This document shows, piece by piece, positions 5,711 to 11,862 of a DNA stretch of 12,071 nt; position 1 is the stretch's first letter, and the number at the start of each line of letters is the position of its first letter. The stretch is from Candidatus Nomurabacteria bacterium. Its GTDB lineage: Bacteria; Patescibacteriota; Minisyncoccia; Phycocordibacterales; UBA9973. The stretch lies in contig JAHFNM010000023.1 in assembly GCA_023267415.1 (NCBI GenBank), forward strand, positions 1 to 12,071, read 5' to 3'. Made by a program: the position numbers and the translations under genes. The notes under the pieces are model-generated. The model was not told the origin of the DNA. It worked only from the letters and a program-made list of their open reading frames with translations, and did no database searches.

Positions 5711-5849
5711 CTTTCAAGTCTGTCTTGGCCACGAATATTCTACTTGTCGTCACAAGTAGAATTTCTCGGCCCCGCCTCGTGGTTTCGCGTGGTCGCGAAA
5801 CATCACTGTGGCTTTCAAGTCTTCTCCACGAGCCAAGCAGTTGGCTCGT
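5711..5849. repeat. Cluster of perfect hairpins with repeated T-arm-like segments
   Basis: Between the terminator at 5640 and the tRNA-Leu terminator no gene can be supported, but three loop-and-stem palindromes follow closely: 5737-5747 with 5752-5762 (11 bp), 5782-5789 with 5794-5801 (8 bp, GTTTCGCG), and 5828-5836 with 5841-5849 (9 bp). CTTTCAAGTCT occurs at 5711-5721 and again at 5812-5822; its core TTCAAGTCT also lies in the T-arm of the neighbouring tRNA-Leu. CTTGGCCA occurs twice (about 5663 and 5724). The nature of the cluster is unknown. Confidence 0.6.
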
Positions 5850-5914
5850 TCTCGTGCACAAAATGAAAAAATCCCTGGAGATAATCCAGGGATTTTTTCA
5901 TTTTGTGCACGAGA
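5850..5914. terminator. 30-bp perfect hairpin, bidirectional terminator at tRNA-Leu 3' end
   Basis: Bases 5850-5879 pair perfectly with 5885-5914 around a five-base loop (GATAA). The inner part (six A, ATCCCTGGA and its complement, six T) is a typical intrinsic terminator working in either direction. The outer part contains the tRNA-Leu acceptor end itself, so the 3' end of the tRNA is mirrored on the other side of the loop. Confidence 0.9.
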
Positions 5915-5989
5915 GAAGACTTGAACTTCCATGCCCTTGCGGGCGCTACCACCTCAAGGTAGTGCGTCTACCAATTTCGCCACCCGTGC
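5906..5989 (-). tRNA. tRNA-Leu (GAG)
   Basis: Minus strand. The acceptor stem GCACGGG (5989-5983) pairs with CTCGTGC (5913-5907) with one G-T, discriminator A at 5906. The D-arm contains AAATTGGTAGA, the anticodon stem CTACC/GGTAG encloses TTGAGGT (anticodon GAG), a long variable arm (GCCCGCAAGGGC) marks a class II tRNA, and the T-loop is TTCAAGT. CCA is not encoded. Confidence 0.95.
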
Positions 5990-6009
5990 ATTCTTCTGGG
6001 GACTCGGCG

Positions 6010-6038
6010 AGTATAATACATTTTCGGCATTTTTGCCA
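6010..6038 (-). promoter_or_regulatory. Promoter of tRNA-Leu
   Basis: On the minus strand a -35 TGGCAA (6038-6033) and a -10 TATACT (6015-6010) are separated by exactly 17 bases. The start point would be about 6003, 14 bases ahead of the tRNA 5' end. Confidence 0.6.
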
Positions 6039-6062
6039 GCCGAAGTAAAAATCCCGGCTAAA

Positions 6063-6104
6063 ACAAAACCTTCTGAAACGCTAGCGTTTCAGAAGGTTTT
6101 GTTC
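6063..6104. terminator. 42-bp perfect palindrome, terminator for rplS
   Basis: The sequence from 6063 to 6104 equals its own reverse complement, centred on GCTAGC, with A-rich and T-rich flanks. It lies 36 bases beyond the rplS stop. A smaller hairpin (6111-6116 with 6120-6125) sits between it and the gene. Confidence 0.85.
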
Positions 6105-6140
6105 GCCCGATCAGCGAAGCTGATTTAGGGGATTTGTCTT

Positions 6141-6554
6141 TTATGCTTCTGTTTTTTCTTCTACTGCCGCTGCTTCTTCCGGCTCGTCCGGGGTCGCATC
6201 TGCGACGACGCGGACAGACTTCATCTTCTTGCGGATATCACGGACTGCCTTCTCGCGCACATAGTAGAGCTTGCTGCGGCGGGCTCCCGAGCGCTTGATG
6301 ATCTCGATCGAGTCGATCATCGGAGAGTAGAGAGGAAAGATACGCTCAACGCCTACACCTGAAGCTACTTTGCGGACAGTAAAGGTACCACCGATCTCTG
6401 CGCCGTGTTTGCGGGCAAGTACGAGTCCTTCAAATGCCTGGAGGCGGAATTTTCCTTTTTCAGGAATCTTGACCCATACGCGAACGGTATCGCCCGAAGC
6501 GAAATCGAGTGCTGCGCGGTCTTCTTTTTTGACTGGGGTAAGGGTGAGGGCCAT
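6141..6554 (-). CDS. rplS: 50S ribosomal protein L19
   Basis: Ribosomal protein L19, part of the large subunit near the 30S interface. Recognised by SGDTVRVWVKIPEKGKFRLQAFEG, the GGTFTVRKVASGVGVERIFPLYSP core (written here in two parts: GGTFTVRKVASG and VGVERIFPLYSP), and the C-terminal RRSKLYYVREKAVRDIRKK. I start it at 6554 (MALTLTPVKKEDR, 137 residues). The frame is open 23 codons further upstream to 6623, but that extension has no family counterpart. After the normal L19 end there is a tail of about 25 residues rich in Glu and Ala (TPDEPEEAAAVEEKTEA). It follows the RluA gene by 75 bases on the same strand. Confidence 0.95.
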   Translation of the reverse strand: MALTLTPVKKEDRAALDFASGDTVRVWVKIPEKGKFRLQAFEGLVLARKHGAEIGGTFTVRKVASGVGVERIFPLYSPMIDSIEIIKRSGARRSKLYYVREKAVRDIRKKMKSVRVVADATPDEPEEAAAVEEKTEA

Positions 6555-6629
6555 GGGAATTGCTTTTTGCTGTCTGCTTTTGGCTGAGAGCTTTAATTCG
6601 TAAATACCGAGATACATTAACACAAAGCC

Positions 6630-7397
6630 CTACAAACCGCAAGATTTGAGCGCTTTTTCAAAATCAGGCGGATAGGGGGCGATAACGGTCTTCTTTTCGC
6701 CCGAAGGGAGCGCGAGCATTAGCGAGCGCGCATGGAGGGCTAGACGCTCGAATCCGAGCTCTTTGGGGCGTTTGGCGGCATAGAGCGGGTCGGCCACGAT
6801 TGGATGGTTAATGGAGCGCAGGTGTACTCGGATCTGATGGGTTCGTCCGGTCTTTGGCCGAGCTTCGATGAAGGAAAATGTGCCTTCTTTGGTATTCCCC
6901 TTTCCTTCATACTCTGCATTACCGAAGCGCTTGAGCACTTCGATATGCGTCGAAGCCTCGCGGACGGCGCCTCGCATTCCTTTACCCGTGGTCCAGCGAC
7001 GAATGTCTCCGGCATCGCGACCGATCGGATCGGTTATCTCCATCGAAGTTTCTTTTGGCCAACCGTATGCAAAAGCATGGTATATCTTTTCGATCACATG
7101 ATCCTGAAACTGCTTTTTGAAAAACAAATATGCCTCGTGCGTCTTTGCAATAAGCATCACGCCTGAGGTCTCTTTGTCGAGACGATGCACGATCCCAGGC
7201 TTCGGAATTTCGATCTCCTCTCCCTTTATCTGCATCTTGATCGGCTCACCAACAGCCATAAGCGTCGGATACGTTTCCAGGATCCAATCGGCAATGGTGT
7301 ACTCGCCGGACTTTCCGTCCCCGTGGACGGAGATCCCGGCAGGCTTCTGTATGAAAAGACAGTCGCTGTCTTCGTAGAGGATGTCGATTTGGTTCAT
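6630..7397 (-). CDS. RluA/RluD-family pseudouridine synthase
   Basis: A 255-residue RNA pseudouridine synthase. Motif II is HRLDKETSG (71-79) with catalytic Asp74, the N-terminal motif is FIQKPAGISVHGDG, and the late signature is RPKTGRTHQIRVHL. There is no S4 RNA-binding domain, so it is a minimal form; whether it modifies 23S rRNA or tRNA cannot be told. It starts 11 bases after the frameshifted hypothetical gene and is followed by rplS, so the three genes are probably co-transcribed and translation-related. Confidence 0.93.
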   Translation of the reverse strand: MNQIDILYEDSDCLFIQKPAGISVHGDGKSGEYTIADWILETYPTLMAVGEPIKMQIKGEEIEIPKPGIVHRLDKETSGVMLIAKTHEAYLFFKKQFQDHVIEKIYHAFAYGWPKETSMEITDPIGRDAGDIRRWTTGKGMRGAVREASTHIEVLKRFGNAEYEGKGNTKEGTFSFIEARPKTGRTHQIRVHLRSINHPIVADPLYAAKRPKELGFERLALHARSLMLALPSGEKKTVIAPYPPDFEKALKSCGL

Positions 7398-7408
7398 AGA
7401 AATATTTT

Positions 7409-8343
7409 TTACAAAGGACTGTTTCCTTTTGTTATGCGGAAGCGGCGCATCGTCTCGAGGGCAATATTGCTTCTCGAATACTCATACAGATCATGATTCT
7501 GGATGTTTTCATCGAGATGGATCTGGTTTTTCATGATCCGAAGGAGTGTTTGGATGCGTTCGTAATTGGTCTTTGCAAATTGCACCGATGCATTATCGGC
7601 CTGCGTCGCGTAATAATCAAGGGCTGTTTGAAGCTGTTCTTCGATCTGAAGGAGAAGCACATACTTAAACGGATGGTTCTCAAGTGTTTCAATATCATCA
7701 CTCAAATATGCCGCGGCGAGCTCTTCCACATCTCTCTTTGAAGCGCCGATGATAAACTTCGGAACAAGGAGAGACCCCTTTTTGTGAGTATCAGGGTCTT
7801 CAAAATATTTCACGATTGGGATCTTTCCCTCCTTCACGCTCTTTTCCCAATGGTTTTTCAATTTTTCTTCAAGGATCTTCTCCTTGTTGCTCACAGTAAA
7901 ATCAAACGAAGTTCCGAGATAGTCTCCGTTTCTCCCCTTCATGACCGCATCAATACCGACAGCTATGTCGTCAAAATCAGCAGTCATAATCGTCGTGCAA
8001 TCTTTGTACCAATGCTTGTTCATGCGGTCGACAACCATCGCTTGCAGCATTTCGGAAAGCTGAAATCCTTTTTCAACAAACTCAAGATTTTCCTGTCCGA
8101 ATGAATGATTTTTTTCATCAATCTTCGCTCGAATATCGGCCACGTATGCCTTGTCTTTATCAACCTGCTCCTTCGTGTACCGGGATTGATATTTCTCATC
8201 AACGGGTATATCGACAAAGGTATCGATATCGGACGATTGTCATACACTGACTGCAGTTTTTTTGCCAGCAAAAGCTGCTTTTGCGGATTGTCCAAAATGC
8301 CTTCGTTGGCATTGCCGGGAATGAATTGTTCGTTTGTGTTCAT
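7409..8343 (-). pseudogene. Conserved hypothetical protein, single frameshift
   Basis: Two frames make one gene of about 311 codons. The N-terminus runs from ATG 8343 (MNTNEQFIPGNANEG ... KKLQSVYD), and after about 8239 the sequence continues in the -1 frame (SSDIDTFVDIPVDEKYQS ...) to the stop at 7409. The downstream frame has a TGA at 8242-8240, so the shift lies just after it; one base appears to be missing. The main part contains DDIAVGIDAVM, then YLGTSFDFTVS followed by Lys-rich helix EKILEEKLK. Spaced acidic residues followed by a D-x-T strand and a Lys helix are seen in some PD-(D/E)XK nuclease-like CPR proteins, but this is a weak analogy. The C-terminal third is helical. A TACAAT box six bases before 8343 supports that start. 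Function unknown. Confidence 0.7.
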
Positions 8344-8349
8344 ATTTTT

Positions 8350-8355
8350 ATTGTA
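8350..8355 (-). promoter_or_regulatory. -10 box for the hypothetical-rluA-rplS unit (leaderless)
   Basis: Minus strand TACAAT, then AAAAAT, then the ATG at 8343: the same six-base spacing as at 4809 and 11250. No clear -35. Confidence 0.5.
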
Positions 8356-8393
8356 TCAAAATCAATGCTTTTTTGATCTTATGCAACCCTTTG

Positions 8394-8465
8394 TGTCCCC
8401 GGTTGGAATCGAACCAACAATAGCGGCTTAGAAGTCCGCAGTTATATCCATTTAACTACAGGGAC
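8394..8465 (-). tRNA. tRNA-Arg (TCT)
   Basis: Minus strand. Acceptor GTCCCTG with CGGGGAC (one T-G), anticodon loop CTTCTAA (anticodon TCT), T-arm GTTGG-TTCGATT-CCAAC, discriminator A at 8394, no encoded CCA. The anticodon stem GCGGA/GCCGC has an A-G mismatch at 31-39, next to the loop. Confidence 0.94.
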
Positions 8466-8479
8466 GATCGAACAAGGGT

Positions 8480-8508
8480 AGTCTACAGAAATACAGGCTT
8501 AAATGCCA
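8480..8508 (-). promoter_or_regulatory. Promoter of tRNA-Arg
   Basis: Minus strand -35 TGGCAT (8508-8503), 17-base spacer, -10 TAGACT (8485-8480). The -35 resembles that of tRNA-Leu (TGGCAA). Confidence 0.5.
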
Positions 8509-8515
8509 GGGCTAT

Positions 8516-8544
8516 TTGATAAACCGGCCCAAATACGCTATTGT
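8516..8544 (+). promoter_or_regulatory. Promoter of tRNA-Val
   Basis: TTGATA (8516-8521), 17-base spacer, TATTGT (8539-8544). Start point near 8551, about 24 bases before the tRNA. It points away from the tRNA-Arg promoter, the two -35 boxes being eight bases apart. Confidence 0.65.
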
Positions 8545-8574
8545 ATGCCTAGCCTTTCATAAGTGTTCCCTTAT

Positions 8575-8647
8575 GCGCGATTAGCTCAGTTGGTAGAGCA
8601 ACTTGTTTACACCAAGAAGGTCGCAAGTTCGAGTCTTGCATCGCGCA
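8575..8647 (+). tRNA. tRNA-Val (TAC)
   Basis: Acceptor GCGCGAT (8575-8581) pairs with ATCGCGC (8640-8646), discriminator A at 8647, then CAG rather than CCA. D-arm GCTCAGTTGGTAGAGC, anticodon loop TTTACAC (anticodon TAC), T-arm GCAAG-TTCGAGT-CTTGC. The outer pair of the anticodon stem (27-43) is an A-A mismatch. Confidence 0.95.
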
Positions 8648-8652
8648 CAGCA

Positions 8653-8692
8653 AAAACAAAGCCGGTGAACCATGGTCCACCGGCTTTGTTTT
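8653..8692. terminator. Bidirectional terminator between tRNA-Val and the pilus genes
   Basis: AAAACAAAGCCGGTG (8653-8667) pairs perfectly with 8678-8692; the loop region contains the palindrome ACCATGGT. A-rich on one side and T-rich on the other, it can serve both convergent units. Confidence 0.9.
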
Positions 8693-8701
8693 AAACTACT
8701 A

Positions 8702-9034
8702 TTATTTGCTCGGATCTGGCACCGCGGCAGGATTGGTCTCGAGATCAGTGCGCATCTGGCTCTTTGCCTTGTACCGAGAAAGAACGGATGAAAGCTTTTT
8801 TTCATTGACGACAGCCGAGGAATTCGACGGTGCGGAAGTGACCTGAAATATATTCCGCGAAAGAATCCGGTGGAAGAGGTACATATGGACACCGATACTG
8901 CCGGCAAGAAGAATGAACGCAACGAATGTGAGCCGGCGGAATTGGCGGTGCGGAGCAAATGGAAAGGAAAAAATCTTTCCGAGAGAGTGTGCGGAAGACG
9001 ATATTTTTTTTGGTTGTATGCTGTTTGGTTTCAT
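8702..9034 (-). CDS. Small single-pass membrane protein at the end of the pil operon
   Basis: A 110-residue protein starting at ATG 9034 (MKPNSIQPKK), five bases after the pilO stop; the longer frame to 9091 overlaps pilO and is less likely. It has a basic N-terminal cytoplasmic part of about 34 residues, one membrane helix (about 35-55, TFVAFILLAGSIGVHMYLF) and a short Ser/Lys-rich outer part ending NPAAVPDPSK. In the classic order pilM-N-O-P it occupies the pilP position, but it has no recognisable lipobox or PilP beta domain. It may be a CPR-specific component of the pilus platform. Family not recognised. Confidence 0.75.
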   Translation of the reverse strand: MKPNSIQPKKISSSAHSLGKIFSFPFAPHRQFRRLTFVAFILLAGSIGVHMYLFHRILSRNIFQVTSAPSNSSAVVNEKKLSSVLSRYKAKSQMRTDLETNPAAVPDPSK

Positions 9035-9039
9035 AGAGA

Positions 9040-9609
9040 TTATTGCGTTCCGGTGATGCTTTTTACCGCCAATTGAATCGTGGCTTCCCACCCGCTGGTG
9101 TGCGGACCCTTCCCTATCGGTTCGAGACCAGCGGGTACAGTGGATTGTATGGTCATGCTGGTAATCGAAAATTCATACGGGGCAACTTCAAGCATCTGCA
9201 GAAATTGGTAGATCCCGGAAAATGATCCGGAGACCGTGACCGAAGCATCGAGTTCGTTCGGAGCTTTTTTGATGGTGACCGTATCAAACACGGCTTTCAC
9301 TCCGACATTTTTTCCATATGCCTCTATTGTTTCGAAAAACGGCACAGGATTGTTCATATCGATGAAGTACGAGGAGAGAGTATCTTGTTGTTCCTTAGTG
9401 GCGGCAAAATTCTTTTTGAGCTTGTCGACTTCGGCCTCCTGCGTTTCAAGCGCCCCGACTTCGGCCTGTAGCGAAGCGGTGTGTTCCGTGGATGTCTTTA
9501 CTGCATGAAAAAGATATCCATAGACACCAAGCGAAGCGAGTGCGCAAAATATGCCGGCGATGAGCAGGCTGTTGGTTTTTTTGCTTGTCGATAAGGAGCT
9601 AAATTTCAT
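9040..9609 (-). CDS. pilO: PilO-like type IV pilus inner-membrane platform protein
   Basis: A 189-residue bitopic protein: short basic cytoplasmic N-terminus, one membrane helix (about 14-34), a coiled coil (about 38-78, including ALETQEAEVDKLKKNF) and a ferredoxin-like outer domain with alternating strands (ASVTVSGSFSGIYQFLQMLE). This is the PilO/GspM-like layout; the DASVTVSGSFSGIYQFL stretch is the usual PilO core. PilO pairs with PilN in the platform that links the pilus motor to the fibre. It starts directly after the pilN stop. Assignment relies on topology and gene order as much as on sequence. Confidence 0.85.
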   Translation of the reverse strand: MKFSSLSTSKKTNSLLIAGIFCALASLGVYGYLFHAVKTSTEHTASLQAEVGALETQEAEVDKLKKNFAATKEQQDTLSSYFIDMNNPVPFFETIEAYGKNVGVKAVFDTVTIKKAPNELDASVTVSGSFSGIYQFLQMLEVAPYEFSITSMTIQSTVPAGLEPIGKGPHTSGWEATIQLAVKSITGTQ

Positions 9610-9611
9610 GG

Positions 9612-10163
9612 TTATTTGAGTGCCGCTTGCGCGCTAATGGTGAAAGTCACGTTCGAATTCTTGATAAAGCTCATGATGGGTAGATCCACAGCAGTCCATC
9701 CAGGGAGCGCCTTGATGCGGTCAGTGAAGGCAAGCAGAGTCTCGCGGCTCTCCGCCGTTCCTGAGATCCGAATGCGAGCAATGCCTGGCTGGTCAGGGAC
9801 AAGATCAAAGTTAATCATTGAGATTTTTACCGAATTCCCTTGCACGCCGAGCATCGGTTTGATCACGCTGCCGATCACCGGAGATGCAGGCACAGTGGCA
9901 GAAAATACCCCAAGCTTTTGATTGATTGTCGAAATCGAAAGAGCGAGTGAATGAGCAATGGAACTGGTCTCTCGTGCCCCGAGCGTGTCGCGTTTTTGCA
10001 CAAGCACTGCTTCATCGTTTTTTGCGAGAAACAGCGAAGGGAGCAAGAGTCCGGCGCCGATCAGAGAAAGGATTGCCAGCGCAAAAAACGCAACGGTCAA
10101 AAACCGCTTGCGGTAGAGACGGATGACGGAGGCCTTATGCGATTCTGGAAGAAGATTACTCAT
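9612..10163 (-). CDS. pilN: PilN-like type IV pilus inner-membrane platform protein
   Basis: A 183-residue bitopic protein with a cytoplasmic N-terminus beginning MSNLLPESHK, the short region by which PilN binds PilM, one membrane helix (about 24-46), a coiled-coil segment and an outer domain with RIRISGTAESRETLLAFTD (a PilN-type strand-helix unit). Usual PilN proteins have a related NLLP start, which supports the call. A GGAG at about ten bases before the ATG, in the end of pilM, is one of the few visible Shine-Dalgarno sequences here. It forms the platform with PilO. Confidence 0.87.
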   Translation of the reverse strand: MSNLLPESHKASVIRLYRKRFLTVAFFALAILSLIGAGLLLPSLFLAKNDEAVLVQKRDTLGARETSSIAHSLALSISTINQKLGVFSATVPASPVIGSVIKPMLGVQGNSVKISMINFDLVPDQPGIARIRISGTAESRETLLAFTDRIKALPGWTAVDLPIMSFIKNSNVTFTISAQAALK

Positions 10164-10167
10164 ATGA

Positions 10168-11250
10168 TTATTCTCCGGTGTTCAACGACAGCCCGATCGC
10201 AGTGGCGTACGAGAGCGATTCGCCGAGCGGAATTTCCGGGACACCATGCTCCGGTAGCGTAATATTTGCCCACACGTCAGCTACCACAGTCTTCACATGG
10301 AGACTGGTAGAAAGATAGTCAGAGAGACCCACAAGGTTTGAATCCCCTCCCACAAGGATAATCTCTTCAATCTGCGGCCGAGGAATGCCTTTTTCATCAG
10401 GATGCGTGTGCCAATAGATGAAGTGCTTATTGATCTCATCGCGCAGTACGGAAATATTATTTACGAGTAGGGCAAAAAAATCCTGATCGGGTGAATTGCG
10501 TCGAAGGCCATAGGTTCGCTTCATCTGCTCCGCTTCTTCGACGGAAATATTGAAATGGTTCACGAGTGTCTTGGTCAGCATCTGTCCGCCCATGTTTACC
10601 GTAGCAGTAAAGTACACACGCGATCCGCAGATGACGGCAATGCCCGTCTTCACCTCGCCGAAGTCGACGATAAGGCGCGCACGATCGTCCCCTTCTTTGA
10701 CGATCGTGCGCGCCAGCGCCTCATCTTCCTGCTCAAGCGAAAGCAGTGTCATGCCGGCATTGCCAAACACTTCGGCATAACTCTCCACGACAGAGCGTGT
10801 CGTCACGACAACCGACACGGTAGCATCGGTGCTCGAGCGATTCTCTACTTTGAAATCAAATACTGCGTCAATGACAGGAATCGGTACATGCTCTTCAAGC
10901 GTAAGCTCGATGGTATTCCGCAATTCTTCTTCTGTCTTTGCATCAGGAATAGTAGTCTGAAAGAAATAGGTCTGCGCCTCAGGCAAGACAGCCCGGACGA
11001 AGGAAAGATTCTTTGTTCGAACCAGCGTACGCAGCGCGTCTTGGAGTTTTTGCGAATCGAGAATGCGTCCTCCCTCGATAATGCCCGCTGGCAACGCAAC
11101 CGCGCCATACGATTTAAGGCTATGTCCCGACGAAGTCGGAACAAGCTCGGCATATTTTATGTTTCGATCGGAGATATCGATGCCGGCTGCCGGCATGAGA
11201 ATAAAATTGGGCGGCGGAAAGAAAATATTCCGCGAAGTTTTTGTTGACAC
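10168..11250 (-). CDS. pilM: PilM, actin-like type IV pilus ATPase partner
   Basis: A cytoplasmic FtsA/actin-fold protein of about 360 residues that docks on PilN at the pilus base. Motifs: GIDISDRNIKYAEL (phosphate-1), LIVDFGEVKTGIAVI (phosphate-2) and EEIILVGGDSNLVGLSDYL (adenosine site). I choose the GTG at 11250 as start: it lies six bases after a TATAAT box and gives the N-terminus with NIFFPPPNFILMPAAGIDIS, the FFPPP..F..MP pattern I recall from Parcubacterial PilM. The ATG at 11196 (MPAAGID) would cut this off; the ATG at 11292 lies upstream of the promoter and inside the DedA gene. With pilN, pilO and a small membrane protein it forms an operon. Such pili serve attachment and DNA uptake. 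Confidence 0.9.
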   Translation of the reverse strand: MSTKTSRNIFFPPPNFILMPAAGIDISDRNIKYAELVPTSSGHSLKSYGAVALPAGIIEGGRILDSQKLQDALRTLVRTKNLSFVRAVLPEAQTYFFQTTIPDAKTEEELRNTIELTLEEHVPIPVIDAVFDFKVENRSSTDATVSVVVTTRSVVESYAEVFGNAGMTLLSLEQEDEALARTIVKEGDDRARLIVDFGEVKTGIAVICGSRVYFTATVNMGGQMLTKTLVNHFNISVEEAEQMKRTYGLRRNSPDQDFFALLVNNISVLRDEINKHFIYWHTHPDEKGIPRPQIEEIILVGGDSNLVGLSDYLSTSLHVKTVVADVWANITLPEHGVPEIPLGESLSYATAIGLSLNTGE

Positions 11251-11256
11251 ACAGTC

Positions 11257-11285
11257 ATTATACGCCAGAGCGACTGCCTTTTCCA
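11257..11285 (-). promoter_or_regulatory. Promoter of the pilM operon (leaderless)
   Basis: Minus strand -35 TGGAAA (11285-11280), 17-base spacer, perfect -10 TATAAT (11262-11257), then GACTGT and the GTG at 11250. The box overlaps the TAA stop of the DedA gene, as the TATAAT at 2076 overlaps the Rep stop. Confidence 0.65.
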
Positions 11286-11857
11286 CGAACAAACTGATAG
11301 ATCACGGGGATAAACGAGAGTATGAAAATACCGATCACGATCGGAAGAATATAGGCATCAATGTTTGCGATCCGCGTGCCGAGAAAATATCCCAGGAGTC
11401 CGATCGAAAGGCACCAGACAATGCCGCCGAGTATATTCCAGAGGAAAAACGTTCCGTATCGCATCTCCCCCACTCCGGCGACAACCGGTGCGAACGTGCG
11501 GACAACGGGAACAAATCGTGCGAGAAAAATAGTCTTCCTTCCGTGCTTGCTAAAAAAATGCTGTGCACGCACGACATAGGCATGCTTAAACAACAGCGAA
11601 TCTTCACGAACGAAGAGTGCTGGCCCAATCTTCTTGCCGATCCAGTAGCCTACACTGTCTCCCGTAACAGCAAAGAAACACGCTCCGGCAAGCAAAAGCT
11701 CAATATTGAAGAATCCTTTAGACGCAAGGATGCCTGCGGCAAAAAGAAGCGTGTCTCCGGGAAAGACAAAGCCAAAAAGCAGGCCTGACTCGGCAAAGAT
11801 CATACCGAACACACCAATATATCCGGCTGTTTGAATAAATGGAATAAGTTGGATCAT
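11258..11857 (-). CDS. DedA-family (SNARE-associated) membrane protein
   Basis: A 199-residue polytopic membrane protein of the DedA family, now linked to lipid-carrier or phospholipid flipping across the inner membrane. Conserved features are FAESGLLFGFVFPGD (21-35, with Glu23), GDSVGYWIGKKIG (66-78), and FLARFVPVVRTFAPVVAGVG (111-130) with Arg114 and Arg120, which together give the re-entrant-loop architecture. It ends in membrane helices near 136-160 and 168-190 and a short basic tail. It starts five bases after the stop of the upstream tRNA-binding-domain gene, so the two are probably co-transcribed. Confidence 0.92.
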   Translation of the reverse strand: MIQLIPFIQTAGYIGVFGMIFAESGLLFGFVFPGDTLLFAAGILASKGFFNIELLLAGACFFAVTGDSVGYWIGKKIGPALFVREDSLLFKHAYVVRAQHFFSKHGRKTIFLARFVPVVRTFAPVVAGVGEMRYGTFFLWNILGGIVWCLSIGLLGYFLGTRIANIDAYILPIVIGIFILSFIPVIYQFVRGKGSRSGV

Positions 11858-11862
11858 GCTGA

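Noticed and set aside
5676..5932. Two overlapping minus-strand frames with mildly protein-like text (for example GEDLKATVMFRDH and KTDLKVHAEIRSDGDE)
   Set aside because: They pass through perfect palindromes and the tRNA-Leu terminator, show no start signal and match no family I can name. A decayed gene remains possible but cannot be supported.
6555..6623. Longer N-terminus for L19
   Set aside because: The extra 23 residues have no counterpart in the L19 family; MALTLTP at 6554 fits.
10555..11247. A 230-codon open frame on the plus strand
   Set aside because: It lies opposite pilM, whose actin-like motifs are clear.
11244..11249. A perfect TTGACA on the plus strand
   Set aside because: No -10 box lies at a suitable distance and there is no plus-strand gene; the real promoter here faces the other way.
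11063..11788. A 241-codon open frame on the plus strand
   Set aside because: It lies opposite the DedA gene and the pilM start; composition is charged and low-information.
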